Assembly: GCF_002960425.1 (NCBI RefSeq)
Contig: NZ_POIZ01000033.1
Span: 18,426-82,425, forward strand
Direction of reading: 5' to 3'
Source: Streptococcus suis
GTDB lineage: Bacteria > Bacillota > Bacilli > Lactobacillales > Streptococcaceae
Length of the DNA stretch: 64,000 nt
This document shows, piece by piece, positions 9,009-17,471 of the stretch. The notes under the pieces are model-generated. The model was given only the letters and a program-made list of their open reading frames with translations. It did not search any database and was not told the origin of the DNA. The position numbers and the translations under genes are program-made. How positions within the stretch are numbered: the stretch's first letter is position 1; every line of letters starts with the position of its first letter.

Positions 9009-10250
9009 ATGGTATTACCAAATTTTAAAGAAAATCTCGCTAAATATGCTAAACTTTTGGTTTCAACAGGTATCAATGTGCAGCCGGGTCACACGGTTCA
9101 ATTGACTATCGGTGTGGAACAGGCTGAATTGGCTCGTTTGATTGTCAAAGAAGCTTATGCGCACGGTGCGGCTGAAGTCTTGGTCAACTGGTTGGACGAT
9201 GTGATTGCGCGTGAACGTTTGGTCAATGTAGATGTGGAACTTTTGGAACAAGTTCATCCACAACGCATTACCGAAATGAACTACCTCTTGGAGCGCAAGG
9301 CAAGTCGTTTGGTGGTCTTGTCTGAAGATCCAGGAGCTTACGACGGTGTGGATCCAGAGAAATTGTCTCGCAGCGCTCGTGCACTCAGTCAAGCTTTGCA
9401 GCCAATGCGTCAAGCAACGCAAGCGAACAAGGTTAGTTGGACACTTGGTGCAGCCTCTGGTTTGGAATGGGCCAAAAAAGTCTTCCCAAATGCAACATCT
9501 GACGAAGAGGCAGTGGGCCTCCTTTGGGACCAAATCTTCAAGACCTGCCGTATCTACGAGGAAGATCCGATCAAGGCTTGGGAAGAGCACGAGGCACGCT
9601 TGGTTGCTAAGGCCAAGGTCCTTAACGACGAGCAGTTTGTCAAATTGCACTACACAGCACCAGGAACCGACCTCGTTCTCGGTATGCCGAAAAACCACTT
9701 GTGGGAAGCGGCTGGTTCGGTCAATGCCCAAGGTGAGCACTTTATTGCTAATATGCCAACAGAAGAGGTCTTCACAGCACCTGACTACCGTGTGGCAGAC
9801 GGCTATGTAACATCCACAAAACCACTCAGCTACAACGGTAACATCATCGAAGGCATCAAGGTAACCTTCAAAGATGGTGAAATTGTGGATGTAACTGCTG
9901 AAAAAGGCGATGAAGTCATGAAGAAGTTGGTCTTTGACAACGCTGGAGCGCGTGGTCTTGGTGAAGTTGCCCTTGTGCCAGACAAGAGCCCGATTTCTCA
10001 ATCAGGCGTGACCTTCTTCAATACTCTCTTTGATGAAAATGCCTCAAACCACTTGGCCATCGGTTCTGCTTATGCTTTCTCTATCGAAGGTGGTACAGAA
10101 ATGAGCCAAGAAGAGCTCAAAGAAGCAGGCCTTAACCGTTCTGATGTCCATGTGGATTTCATGATTGGTTCTAACAAGATGAACATTGACGGTATCCGTG
10201 AAGACGGCACTCGTGTGCCAATCTTCCGTGACGGTGAGTGGGCAATCTAA
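9009..10250 (+). CDS. pepS: Aminopeptidase PepS (M29)
   Basis: A 413-residue cytosolic metallo-aminopeptidase of family M29, releasing N-terminal residues from peptides during amino-acid recycling. The N-terminus MVLPNFKENLAKYAKLLVSTGINVQPG is typical of PepS. Metal-site segments of the C-terminal half are visible: GARGLGEVALVPDKSPIS, FFNTLFDENASNHLAIGSAY and HVDFMIGS (Glu, Glu, His and Asp ligands in the family). Full length. SD AAAGGAG precedes the ATG. TTGACT at 8937 and AT-rich -10 candidates around 8958-8977 suggest its own promoter. Confidence 0.93.
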   Translation: MVLPNFKENLAKYAKLLVSTGINVQPGHTVQLTIGVEQAELARLIVKEAYAHGAAEVLVNWLDDVIARERLVNVDVELLEQVHPQRITEMNYLLERKASRLVVLSEDPGAYDGVDPEKLSRSARALSQALQPMRQATQANKVSWTLGAASGLEWAKKVFPNATSDEEAVGLLWDQIFKTCRIYEEDPIKAWEEHEARLVAKAKVLNDEQFVKLHYTAPGTDLVLGMPKNHLWEAAGSVNAQGEHFIANMPTEEVFTAPDYRVADGYVTSTKPLSYNGNIIEGIKVTFKDGEIVDVTAEKGDEVMKKLVFDNAGARGLGEVALVPDKSPISQSGVTFFNTLFDENASNHLAIGSAYAFSIEGGTEMSQEELKEAGLNRSDVHVDFMIGSNKMNIDGIREDGTRVPIFRDGEWAI

Positions 10251-10261
10251 AAATGATGCTA

Positions 10262-10290
10262 TAAGACTGGGCAACCAGTCTTATTTTGTA
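10262..10290 (+). terminator. Hairpin after pepS
   Basis: Stem TAAGACTGG/CCAGTCTTA with a GCAA-like loop, followed by TTTTG. It is a short terminator, possibly leaky, since the next gene starts 20 bases later. Confidence 0.65.
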
Positions 10291-10308
10291 AATAAGGAGG
10301 AATATAAG

Positions 10309-10542
10309 ATGTTATCAAGTATAATCGCTGGTGCCATTATTGGCCTGATTGCTGGGGCTTTGACCTCATCAGATGACCGTCGTGGCTGTCTAGGAAATAT
10401 TATCCTTGGACTTGCTGGTTCATGGATTGGGCAGTTGCTCTTTGGTGACTGGGGTCCACAGTTTGCTGGGATGGCCTTGGTACCGTCAGTCTTTGGAGCC
10501 GTATTGTTGGTGGCGATTTTTTCTAGTTCTAGACGAAATTAA
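10309..10542 (+). CDS. GlsB/YeaQ/YmgE family small membrane protein
   Basis: A 77-residue protein with three hydrophobic glycine-rich segments (IIAGAIIGLIAGAL, GNIILGLAGSWIGQLLFG, VFGAVLLVAIF), the pattern of the transglycosylase-associated/GlsB stress family. The ATG at 10309 is preceded by AAGGAGG; the longer frame upstream overlaps pepS and lacks an SD. The function in the family is loosely tied to envelope stress and is not shown by sequence. Confidence 0.85.
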   Translation: MLSSIIAGAIIGLIAGALTSSDDRRGCLGNIILGLAGSWIGQLLFGDWGPQFAGMALVPSVFGAVLLVAIFSSSRRN

Positions 10543-10550
10543 ACACCGGA

Positions 10551-10581
10551 ACCGTGCTTCAATTGGAGCACGGTTTTTTGT
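10551..10581 (+). terminator. Terminator after GlsB-like gene
   Basis: Stem ACCGTGCT/AGCACGGT followed by six T. Confidence 0.85.
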
Positions 10582-10615
10582 GGTCTGAATTTGTACGAAT
10601 TGCGACATTATTCGG

Positions 10616-10630
10616 ATTTTTCAGAAAATT
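10616..10630 (+). promoter_or_regulatory. CodY-box-like site upstream of leu operon
   Basis: ATTTTTCAGAAAATT matches 14 of 15 positions of the CodY consensus AATTTTCWGAAAATT and sits 13 bases upstream of the -35 hexamer. CodY represses branched-chain amino acid synthesis in streptococci when isoleucine and other effectors are plentiful, so this location is functionally sensible. Confidence 0.7.
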
Positions 10631-10642
10631 TCCATTTTTCTG

Positions 10643-10671
10643 TTGACAAGTGAAAATAAGTAGGGTATCAT
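10643..10671 (+). promoter_or_regulatory. Promoter of leu operon
   Basis: Perfect TTGACA (10643-10648), 17-base spacer and TATCAT (10666-10671). Transcription would begin near 10678-10680, some 290 bases before leuA. Confidence 0.8.
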
Positions 10672-10684
10672 TGTAAACAATTAA

Positions 10685-10729
10685 GAACCTGTATTCACAA
10701 GTGAAGTGCTGAACTGTGAATACAGGTTC
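10685..10729 (+). other. 15-bp hairpin at 5' end of leu leader RNA
   Basis: GAACCTGTATTCACA (10685-10699) is perfectly complementary to TGTGAATACAGGTTC (10715-10729) with a 15-base loop. It would form at the very start of the leu transcript, before the leader peptide. No T run follows, so it is not a terminator. An mRNA stabiliser or a DNA-binding palindrome are the options. Confidence 0.75.
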
Positions 10730-10754
10730 CAGAACACTGAAAGGAAAAAGTCAA

Positions 10755-10808
10755 ATGAAACCTGTCACTACAAAATTCTTTGCTTTGTTGTTGCGACGGT
10801 CGGGCTAG
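10755..10808 (+). CDS. Leucine leader peptide
   Basis: A 17-codon ORF, MKPVTTKFFALLLRRSG, with three consecutive TTG leucine codons and SD AAAGGAAA 10 bases upstream. It lies in the leuA leader followed by alternative hairpins and a T-rich terminator. This is the arrangement of transcription attenuation by leader-peptide translation, known for leu operons of lactic acid bacteria: ribosome stalling at Leu codons would favour the antiterminator. Confidence 0.75.
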   Translation: MKPVTTKFFALLLRRSG

Positions 10809-10861
10809 TGCTGAAAGAATGCATTAGTCCTGTTTGGCTTACCAAGCGGGCGCTGTTGACA

Positions 10862-10903
10862 ACATCTCGCGGGTAGTTTTCCTCGAGGTGTTTTCTTTTT
10901 CTT
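10862..10903 (+). terminator. Attenuator terminator of leu operon
   Basis: ACATCTCG pairs with CGAGGTGT (one G-U) and is followed by TTTCTTTTTCTT. The left arm overlaps an alternative stem with the upstream GGGCGCTGTT segment, so terminator and antiterminator can exclude each other. Confidence 0.65.
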
Positions 10904-10970
10904 AGTATACTTTGAAATCTAAGAAAGAGAACCTAATATTGACGTTAGGGTTATTTAGAAAGGTGTTCTT

Positions 10971-12533
10971 ATGCGTGTGATTGAATTTTTAGATACAACT
11001 TTGCGAGATGGTGAACAGACGCCGGGTGTGAATTTTTCTATCAAGGAAAAAGTGACCATCGCCAAGCAGTTGGAGAAATGGGGGATTTCTGCCATTGAAG
11101 CGGGTTTCCCAGCGGCCAGTCCTGATTCATTTGAAGCGGTTCGTCAAATTGCGGCAGCGATGACCAAGACGGCTGTGACAGGTTTGGCTCGGTCAGTCAA
11201 ATCAGACATTGATGCTTGTTATGAGGCTCTGAAAGATGCCAAGTATCCGCAGATCCATGTTTTTATTGCGACCAGTCCTATCCATCGGGAATTTAAACTG
11301 CAAAAGACCAAGGAAGAAATTTTGGCGCAAATCACTGAACATGTCAGCTATGCCCGTGAGCGTTTTGAAATAGTGGAGTTCTCGCCAGAGGATGCGACGC
11401 GGACTGAGTTGGATTATTTGCTTGAAGTGGTGCAAACAGCGGTAGATGCGGGTGCGACTTACATAAATATTCCAGACACAGTTGGTTTTACCACTCCTCA
11501 GCACTACGGAGAAATTTTCCGTTATCTGACAACTAATGTCAAATCGGACCGTGAGATTATTTTCAGTCCCCATTGCCATAATGACCTAGGCATGGCTGTT
11601 GCCAACACCCTTTCAGCTATTAAAAATGGAGCTGGTCGGGTCGAAGGAACTATCAATGGTATCGGTGAGCGGGCTGGAAATGCGGCCCTTGAAGAAGTAG
11701 CTGTTGCTCTTGAAATTCGGAAAGATTTCTACGATGTAACCAGTCCCATTGTCCTCAAGGAAACCCTTAATACTTCGGAATTAGTATCTCGCTTCTCAGG
11801 GATTGCCATTCCACGTAATAAGGCGGTGGTTGGTGGCAATGCCTTCTCACACGAGTCAGGTATTCACCAGGATGGTGTCTTGAAAAATCCATTGACCTAT
11901 GAAATCATTACACCTGAGTTGGTAGGGGTCAAGAAAAATTCTCTGCCACTGGGTAAACTATCTGGTCGCCATGCCTTTGTAGAAAAGCTAAAAGAACTAG
12001 ACCTGTATTTTGAAGAGAGTGATGTTGCTAGTTTGTTTGCTCGTTTCAAAAACCTGGCAGACAAGAAGGAAAAAATTACGGATGCGGATATTCGTGCCTT
12101 GGTTGCTGGTACAGAAATCAGCAATCGAGATGGTTTCCAATTTAAAGATTTGCGTTTGGATAGTCAGTCTGACGGCAGCATTCAGGCTCAGGTCATCTTT
12201 ATCAATCAAGATGAGGAAGAAGTGGTGGTTGCTGAGACTGGTAAGGGTTCGGTTGAAGCTGTCTTTAATGCCATTGACCAATTCTTCCAGCAGGACATCA
12301 GCTTGGAACGCTACCACATTGACGCCATTACATATGGAATTGATGCTCAGGCGCGTGTGCTGGTAGCCGTAGAAAATCAGGCAACGGAGACAGTCTTCAA
12401 CGCCTCTGGTATTGACTTTGACGTACTGAAGGCTTCGGCCATTGCCTATATCCATGCTAATGTCATGGTGCAAAAAGAAAATAGTGGACAGATAGATAAG
12501 AAACTATCAGAGAAAGACTTGCCACACATCTAG
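10971..12533 (+). CDS. leuA: 2-isopropylmalate synthase
   Basis: A 520-residue enzyme condensing acetyl-CoA with 2-oxoisovalerate, the committed step to leucine. The catalytic TIM barrel starts [15 protein letters not shown] (metal-binding Asp), with HCHNDLGMA giving the HxH metal ligands and NGIGERAGN further on. The C-terminal third (about 390-510) is the LeuA allosteric domain for leucine feedback. SD AAAGGTG. First gene of leuABCD; leuB follows 8 bases after its stop. Controlled by the CodY-like site and attenuator upstream. Confidence 0.96.
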   Translation: MRVIEFLDTTLRDGEQTPGVNFSIKEKVTIAKQLEKWGISAIEAGFPAASPDSFEAVRQIAAAMTKTAVTGLARSVKSDIDACYEALKDAKYPQIHVFIATSPIHREFKLQKTKEEILAQITEHVSYARERFEIVEFSPEDATRTELDYLLEVVQTAVDAGATYINIPDTVGFTTPQHYGEIFRYLTTNVKSDREIIFSPHCHNDLGMAVANTLSAIKNGAGRVEGTINGIGERAGNAALEEVAVALEIRKDFYDVTSPIVLKETLNTSELVSRFSGIAIPRNKAVVGGNAFSHESGIHQDGVLKNPLTYEIITPELVGVKKNSLPLGKLSGRHAFVEKLKELDLYFEESDVASLFARFKNLADKKEKITDADIRALVAGTEISNRDGFQFKDLRLDSQSDGSIQAQVIFINQDEEEVVVAETGKGSVEAVFNAIDQFFQQDISLERYHIDAITYGIDAQARVLVAVENQATETVFNASGIDFDVLKASAIAYIHANVMVQKENSGQIDKKLSEKDLPHI

Positions 12534-12541
12534 GAGGGAAT

Positions 12542-13594
12542 ATGACGAAAAAAATTGTAGCCTTGGCTGGTGATGGAATCGGTCCTGAAATCATGGAGGC
12601 TGGCCTAGCAGTCCTTGAGGCTGTGGCTGGGCAAGTAGGATTTGATTATGAGATTGAGGAGAAAGCTTTTGGTGGCGCTGGGATTGATGCGAGCGGGCAC
12701 CCTCTACCTGAGGATACCTTGCAAGCTTGCCGAAAGGCGGATGCGATTTTGTTGGCAGCTATCGGTAGCCCTCAGTATGACAGTGCGGCTGTCCGTCCAG
12801 AGCAAGGTCTTCTTCAACTTCGTAAAGAATTGGGTCTTTTTGCCAATATCCGTCCAGTGAAAATTTTTGATAGCCTAAAAGACCATTCTCCTCTGAAGGC
12901 CGACCGACTGGACGGTGTGGATTTGGTCATGGTACGGGAGTTGACAGGTGGGATTTATTTTGGAGAGCATATTCTGGAAACAGACCAAGCCAGCGATAGC
13001 AATACCTATCAGGCAGAAGAGATTGAGCGGGTTGTTCGCTCTGCCTTTGACTTAGCCCAAAAAAGACGGAAAAAAGTCACCAGCATTGATAAACAAAATG
13101 TACTGGCGACGTCAAAATTGTGGCGGAAGGTAGCGGATGAGGTGGCTAAGGATTATCCAGATGTGACCTTGGAGCACCAGTTGGTGGATAGTGCAGCCAT
13201 GCTTTTGATTACCAATCCTAGTCGATTTGACGTCTTGGTGACGGAAAATCTTTTCGGCGATATTTTGTCGGACGAGGCCAGCGTATTAACAGGAACGCTA
13301 GGGGTTCTGCCTTCTGCTAGTCATGCGGTGGCAGGTCCCAGTCTCTACGAACCTATCCATGGTTCGGCACCCGATATTGCAGGTCAGGGCATTGCCAATC
13401 CTGTCAGTATGATTCTATCTGTTGCTATGATGCTGGAAGAAAGTTTTGATTTGATCCAAGCAGGTCAGGGCATTCGCCAAGCCGTTGAAGAAGTCTTTGC
13501 CAAGGAGATTTTCACTAAAGATCTAGGTGGTAGCGCCTCTACTAAAGAAATGACAGCGGCGATTATTGAACAACTTGAAAGGAGGTCACCATGA
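12542..13594 (+). CDS. leuB: 3-isopropylmalate dehydrogenase
   Basis: A 350-residue NAD-dependent oxidative decarboxylase converting 3-isopropylmalate to 2-oxoisocaproate. Motifs: GDGIGPEIM at the N-terminus, [24 protein letters not shown] (family Lys and Asn) and [18 protein letters not shown] near the NAD site. Length is normal. A strong SD (AGGAGG) overlaps the end of the intergenic gap after leuA. The last codons overlap the leuC start, giving translational coupling. Confidence 0.96.
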   Translation: MTKKIVALAGDGIGPEIMEAGLAVLEAVAGQVGFDYEIEEKAFGGAGIDASGHPLPEDTLQACRKADAILLAAIGSPQYDSAAVRPEQGLLQLRKELGLFANIRPVKIFDSLKDHSPLKADRLDGVDLVMVRELTGGIYFGEHILETDQASDSNTYQAEEIERVVRSAFDLAQKRRKKVTSIDKQNVLATSKLWRKVADEVAKDYPDVTLEHQLVDSAAMLLITNPSRFDVLVTENLFGDILSDEASVLTGTLGVLPSASHAVAGPSLYEPIHGSAPDIAGQGIANPVSMILSVAMMLEESFDLIQAGQGIRQAVEEVFAKEIFTKDLGGSASTKEMTAAIIEQLERRSP

Positions 13595-14982
13595 GTGGCA
13601 AATCCATTTTCGACAAGCTCTGGGATCGCCATGTGATCACAGGGCAGGAAGGTCAGCCCCAGCTCCTCTATGTTGATCAGCATTATGTTCATGAGGTGAC
13701 CAGTCCCCAGGCCTTTCAAGGATTGAGGGATACAGGGCGACCTGTTCGGCGCCCAGACTTGACCTTTGCGACTTTTGACCACAACGTACCAACCGTTGAT
13801 ATTCACAATATCCGTGATGTCATTTCCAAGGCTCAGATGGATGCCTTGGCGAAGAATATAGAAGATTTCGGTATTCCCCACGCAGCCCATGGTTCGGAAC
13901 ATCAGGGGATTGTCCATATGGTTGGACCAGAAACAGGTCGGACCCAGCCAGGAAAGTTCATTGTCTGCGGGGATAGCCATACGGCGACTCACGGAGCATT
14001 TGGAGCCATTGCCTTTGGGATTGGTACTTCCGAAGTGGAGCACGTTCTGGCTACTCAAACAATCTGGCAGGTCAAACCTAAGCGACTCCTAGTGGAGTTT
14101 GTCGGTCAGGCCCAAGCAGGTGTCTATGCCAAGGACTTTATCCTGGCTCTGATTGCCCGCTACGGCGTGGATTGTGGTTTGGGTCACGTGGTTGAATTTG
14201 CAGGTCCAGTCATCGACAGCCTCAGCATGGAAGAGCGGATGACCATTTGCAATATGTCCATTGAGTTCGGCTCTAAGATGGGCATTATGGCTCCAGACCA
14301 GACCACTTTTGACTACCTGCGAGGTCGGGAGTGTGCACCAGCGGACTTTGAGGCGGCGGTGGCAGACTGGAAGGAGCTCTACTCAGATGCCGACACCGTC
14401 TATGATAAGCACCTAGTCCTAGATGTGTCGGACTTGGCACCGATGGTCACTTGGGGAACGACGCCTGCTATGGGGGTTAGCTTCGATGAAACCTTCCCAG
14501 CTATCAGTGACCACAACGACGAGCGGGCCTACGCTTACATGGACTTGGCTCCGGGGCAAAAGGCTGCCGACATTCCCATTGGCTATGTCTTCCTAGGCTC
14601 CTGTACCAATGCTCGCCTCAGCGATTTGCAGCTGGCAGCTAGGATTGTTCAGGGGCGGAAAATAGCAGAGCAGGTTACGGCCATTGTCGTACCAGGTAGT
14701 CGCCCTGTCAAGCGAGCTGCAGAAAAGCTTGGGCTAGACAAAATTTTCATGGAGGCAGGCTTTGAATGGCGGGATCCAGGTTGCTCCATGTGTCTGGGGA
14801 TGAATCCAGACAAGGTGCCTGCAGGTGTGCATTGTGCCTCCACAAGTAATCGAAACTTTGAAGACCGACAGGGCTTTGGGGCCAAGACCCACTTGTGTAG
14901 TCCTGCTATGGCTGCCGCAGCTGCGCTTTATGGACGATTTGTCGACACCAGACAGCTAGACATTCTCAAGGAGGGAGTTTAA
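13591..14982 (+). CDS. leuC: 3-isopropylmalate dehydratase large subunit
   Basis: A 463-residue aconitase-family subunit that with LeuD isomerises 2- to 3-isopropylmalate. The substrate and cluster region shows [33 protein letters not shown] and [13 protein letters not shown]; the three cysteines (one in GSCT, two in CSMC) bind the 4Fe-4S cluster. Complete length. ATG overlaps the leuB stop by four bases, with GGAGGT inside leuB; its own stop overlaps the leuD start as TAATG. Confidence 0.96.
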   Translation: MSGKSIFDKLWDRHVITGQEGQPQLLYVDQHYVHEVTSPQAFQGLRDTGRPVRRPDLTFATFDHNVPTVDIHNIRDVISKAQMDALAKNIEDFGIPHAAHGSEHQGIVHMVGPETGRTQPGKFIVCGDSHTATHGAFGAIAFGIGTSEVEHVLATQTIWQVKPKRLLVEFVGQAQAGVYAKDFILALIARYGVDCGLGHVVEFAGPVIDSLSMEERMTICNMSIEFGSKMGIMAPDQTTFDYLRGRECAPADFEAAVADWKELYSDADTVYDKHLVLDVSDLAPMVTWGTTPAMGVSFDETFPAISDHNDERAYAYMDLAPGQKAADIPIGYVFLGSCTNARLSDLQLAARIVQGRKIAEQVTAIVVPGSRPVKRAAEKLGLDKIFMEAGFEWRDPGCSMCLGMNPDKVPAGVHCASTSNRNFEDRQGFGAKTHLCSPAMAAAAALYGRFVDTRQLDILKEGV

Positions 14983-15575
14983 TGCACCAATTTACCACAT
15001 GGACAGGAACGACTGTTCCGCTCATGAATGATAATATTGATACCGACCAGCTCCTGCCCAAGCAGTTTCTCAAGCTGATTGACAAAAAGGGCTTTGGCAA
15101 ATATCTGCTCTATGCTTGGCGATACTTAGACGATAATTACACGGATAATCCTGATTTCATTCTCAATCAGCCTGCCTATCAAGGAGCTAGTATCCTCATA
15201 TCTGGGGACAACTTCGGAGCAGGTTCCTCTAGGGAACACGCTGCTTGGGCTCTGGCAGATTACGGATTCAAGGTCATCATTGCAGGCTCCTTTGGGGATA
15301 TCCATTACAATAATGACTTGAACAATGGGATTCTGCCCATTATCCAGCCCAAAGAAGTCAGGGACCGACTGGCTCAGCTGGATCCAGACCAAGAAATTAC
15401 GGTTGACTTGGCAGACCAGTTGATACGGACGCCTTTTGGGAAATTCCCATTTGACATCGAACAGGACTGGAAACACAAGTTGCTCAATGGTTTGGATGAT
15501 ATTGGTATTACGTTGCAGTATCAGTATTTGATTGCTGAGTATGAACTGAACAGGCCGAATTATTGGCAAAACTAA
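14982..15575 (+). CDS. leuD: 3-isopropylmalate dehydratase small subunit
   Basis: A 197-residue swivel-domain subunit partnering LeuC. It has the start [27 protein letters not shown] and the substrate-binding [16 protein letters not shown] motif. Start codon overlaps the leuC stop. Last gene of the biosynthetic set; no strong terminator is evident before the next gene. Confidence 0.95.
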   Translation: MHQFTTWTGTTVPLMNDNIDTDQLLPKQFLKLIDKKGFGKYLLYAWRYLDDNYTDNPDFILNQPAYQGASILISGDNFGAGSSREHAAWALADYGFKVIIAGSFGDIHYNNDLNNGILPIIQPKEVRDRLAQLDPDQEITVDLADQLIRTPFGKFPFDIEQDWKHKLLNGLDDIGITLQYQYLIAEYELNRPNYWQN

Positions 15576-15634
15576 AACTATTAGAAAACAAGCAGGTCGC
15601 TCTGCTATGAAACAAAAGAAAAGAGGAAATGATT

Positions 15635-16420
15635 ATGACGAAACAAATTCACTGGGATGGCGCACTTTCACAAGAAGGTCTTGAGATTATCAAGGGCGAG
15701 GGGGGCGTGATTGTCTGCCCGACTAAGGTTGGTTACATCATCATGACATCTGACAAGGCTGGCTTGGAGCGGAAGTTTGACGCTAAAGAGCGTAAGCGTA
15801 ATAAGCCGGGCGTGGTCCTTTGTGGTAGCATGGAGGAGCTTCGTGAGTTGGCTCAGTTGACCCCTGAGATTGATGCCTTCTACCAAAAACATTGGGATGA
15901 GGACATTTTGTTGGGTTGTATCCTGCCTTGGAAACCAGAGGCTTACGCCAAGTTGCAGGCTTATGGCGATGGTCGTGAAGAGTTGATGACCGACGTTCGT
16001 GGTACTTCATGCTTTGTTATCAAGTTTGGTGTGGCTGGCGAGCAGATTGCCAAGGAAATGTGGGAAAAAGAAGGCCGTATGGTCTACGCTTCATCTGCTA
16101 ACCCATCAGGGAAGGGAAATCGTGGTAAGGTAGAAGGTATCGGTGAGCGTATTGCGTCTAAGGTAGACTTGATTATCGAGGCGGATGACTACGTGGCATC
16201 TATCCAGCCAGACAAGACCATTGAGACCCGCTATGAGCAAGGGGTTATGGTGTCTATGGTAGATAAAGATGGTAAACTAATTTCGGAACAGGGTGCAGAT
16301 AGCCGTTCTATCAGCCCATGCCCAGTTGTCATCCGTAAGGGTCTGGACATCGATAAAATCATGATGCACTTGTCAGACCACTTCAACTCTTGGGATTATA
16401 GACAAGGGGAATATTATTAA
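15635..16420 (+). CDS. YrdC/YciO/Sua5 domain protein
   Basis: A 261-residue protein of the YrdC-like fold, related to enzymes that form threonylcarbamoyl-AMP for tRNA t6A37. Recognisable parts are KGEGGVIVCPTKVGYII (PTxTxYG-like), KERKRNKPGVVLCGS and VYASSANPSGKGNRG. It resembles the YciO branch rather than TsaC/Sua5, so its own activity is uncertain. ATG at 15635 is preferred: AGAGGA is 8 bases away, whereas ATG 15629 is too close. Could be read through from leuD; a repeat element begins 11 bases after the stop. Confidence 0.8.
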   Translation: MTKQIHWDGALSQEGLEIIKGEGGVIVCPTKVGYIIMTSDKAGLERKFDAKERKRNKPGVVLCGSMEELRELAQLTPEIDAFYQKHWDEDILLGCILPWKPEAYAKLQAYGDGREELMTDVRGTSCFVIKFGVAGEQIAKEMWEKEGRMVYASSANPSGKGNRGKVEGIGERIASKVDLIIEADDYVASIQPDKTIETRYEQGVMVSMVDKDGKLISEQGADSRSISPCPVVIRKGLDIDKIMMHLSDHFNSWDYRQGEYY

Positions 16421-16430
16421 GATATCGTCA

Positions 16431-16792
16431 TTTAGTTTATCTTTTATTACTTCGACGACTGAAAAGCTCCAGTGGAGGTTTTCAGCCTACCACCTTTCAT
16501 TAAAAGAGTGGTAGTTTGAAACTCCGTTTCCCTATTTCCAACTTCAAATAATTTTATCATTATTTGAACTCACCTTGCCTGATTGAAACAGTCTGGGGGA
16601 TACGAATAGTCCGGTGGACTATTCGTACCTGAGCCTGAAAACAAAAAAGCGAAGTAACTCAGCAAGTCAATGCCTAGAAACAAGAAAGCATTGAGTTATG
16701 CCTGCGGTTTTTGTAGCGAACTTGGTTCGCGCTATCTCTAGCCTTCAAAGGTTCCCCAAACCTTTGAAGCGAGTACTAAAAGTAAACTAAAA
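16431..16792. repeat. MITE-like repeat, TTTAGTTT-type family
   Basis: Imperfect terminal inverted repeats: TTTAGTTTATCTTTTATTAC at the left, and GAGTACTAAAAGTAAACTAA at the right. The body shares long stretches with 56079-56333, including ACGAATAGTCCGGTGGACTA and the hairpin TCAATGC...GCATTGA (16667-16694). Further palindromes GCGAACTTGGTTCGC and CAAAGGTTCCCCAAACCTTTG are copy-specific. Non-coding. Confidence 0.75.
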
Positions 16793-16803
16793 GACTATAA
16801 TTG

Positions 16804-16828
16804 AGAACGATCCGAAAGGGTCGTTCTT
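16804..16828 (+). terminator. GAACGATCC hairpin, first copy
   Basis: AGAACGATCC-GAAA-GGGTCGTTCT forms a tight stem with a GNRA-type loop; the following bases are only weakly T-rich. The same hairpin recurs at 17406 after the toxin gene. Confidence 0.55.
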
Positions 16829-16849
16829 GCTCTAGTCTATCAGTATGGC

Positions 16850-16886
16850 TTTACAATTTTTGCGAAATGTGTTACAATGTAACACA
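16850..16886 (+). promoter_or_regulatory. Toxin-antitoxin promoter and operator
   Basis: TTTACA (16850-16855), 17-base spacer and TACAAT (16873-16878). The -10 box lies inside a perfect 9-bp inverted repeat TGTGTTACA-A-TGTAACACA (16868-16886), a natural operator for autorepression by an antitoxin. Confidence 0.75.
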
Positions 16887-16904
16887 AAGAAGTGAGGTAA
16901 GATG

Positions 16905-17126
16905 ATGAGTACAGTAACTATCCGATTAAACAAAGAGGAAGAAGTATTTTTCAAGAGCTATGCTCAATTAACTGGTCAAAGTCTTTCAAGTTTATTTAAG
17001 AAGGCGCTTGAGCGTGATATTGAGGATGAGTATGATTTGAGCATTTACCATCAAGCCTACGAGGAGTACCAGAAAGATCCGGAAACCATCAGTCATGCTG
17101 ATTTCAAGAAGGAACTTGGTCTGTAA
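16905..17126 (+). CDS. RelB/DinJ-like antitoxin (DUF6290 type)
   Basis: A 73-residue ribbon-helix-helix protein: MSTVTIRLNKEEEVFFKSYA then LTGQSLSSLFKKALERDIEDE, with an acidic C-terminal tail DFKKELGL for toxin binding. ATG 16905 is 7 bases from GAGG; ATG 16902 is also possible. It overlaps no gene and its stop precedes the toxin ATG by one base, the usual antitoxin-first order. Likely represses its own promoter at the palindrome upstream. Confidence 0.88.
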   Translation: MSTVTIRLNKEEEVFFKSYAQLTGQSLSSLFKKALERDIEDEYDLSIYHQAYEEYQKDPETISHADFKKELGL

Positions 17127-17127
17127 T

Positions 17128-17388
17128 ATGTTCTATGTAGAGTATTCTAAGAAGGCACAGAAACAAATTAGAAAATTGGATAAGCCAATCCAAAGATTAT
17201 TATTTGCATGGGTGGATAAACACTTAGATGGTACAGTTAATCCGAGGTTGCATGGCAAGGGATTGACAGGAGACCATGCCAATGAGTGGCGTTATCGTAT
17301 CGGTGATTACCGGCTGATTTGCGATATACAAGATGATAGAATGGTTATTCTGGCACTTGAATTTGGTCATCGTAGAGATATTTACTAA
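17128..17388 (+). CDS. RelE/ParE-superfamily toxin
   Basis: An 86-residue basic protein with the RelE/YoeB-like fold: YVEYSKKAQKQIRKLD, the RLHGKGLTGDHANEWRYRIG centre, DYRLICDIQD and the terminal LEFGHRRDIY. Members cleave mRNA in the ribosome; the conserved Arg residues and terminal His-Arg-Arg-x-x-Tyr support an active enzyme. Translationally linked to the antitoxin. Confidence 0.88.
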   Translation: MFYVEYSKKAQKQIRKLDKPIQRLLFAWVDKHLDGTVNPRLHGKGLTGDHANEWRYRIGDYRLICDIQDDRMVILALEFGHRRDIY

Positions 17389-17405
17389 TAGCTGTTAATA
17401 TGAAC

Positions 17406-17433
17406 TAGAACGATCCGAAAGGGTCGTTTTTTC
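17406..17433 (+). terminator. GAACGATCC hairpin, second copy (terminator)
   Basis: AGAACGATCC-GAAA-GGGTCGTT followed by a T run; nearly identical to 16804-16828. It closes the toxin-antitoxin transcript. Confidence 0.8.
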
Positions 17434-17441
17434 AGTCCCAC

Positions 17442-17471
17442 AAAAAACTGACCGAAAATTTTTCAGTCAGT
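17442..17471 (-). terminator. Terminator of rgg gene
   Basis: Minus-strand stem ACTGAC/GTCAGT followed by six T, overlapping the rgg stop codon. Confidence 0.7.

Noticed and set aside
9063..10001. 312-codon minus-strand ORF opposite pepS
   Set aside because: It lies wholly within a clear M29 peptidase gene and has no SD or recognisable domain; a codon-bias shadow.
10588..10970. T-box riboswitch in the leu leader
   Set aside because: No T-box consensus segment or specifier loop could be found, while a Leu-rich leader peptide and attenuator explain the region.
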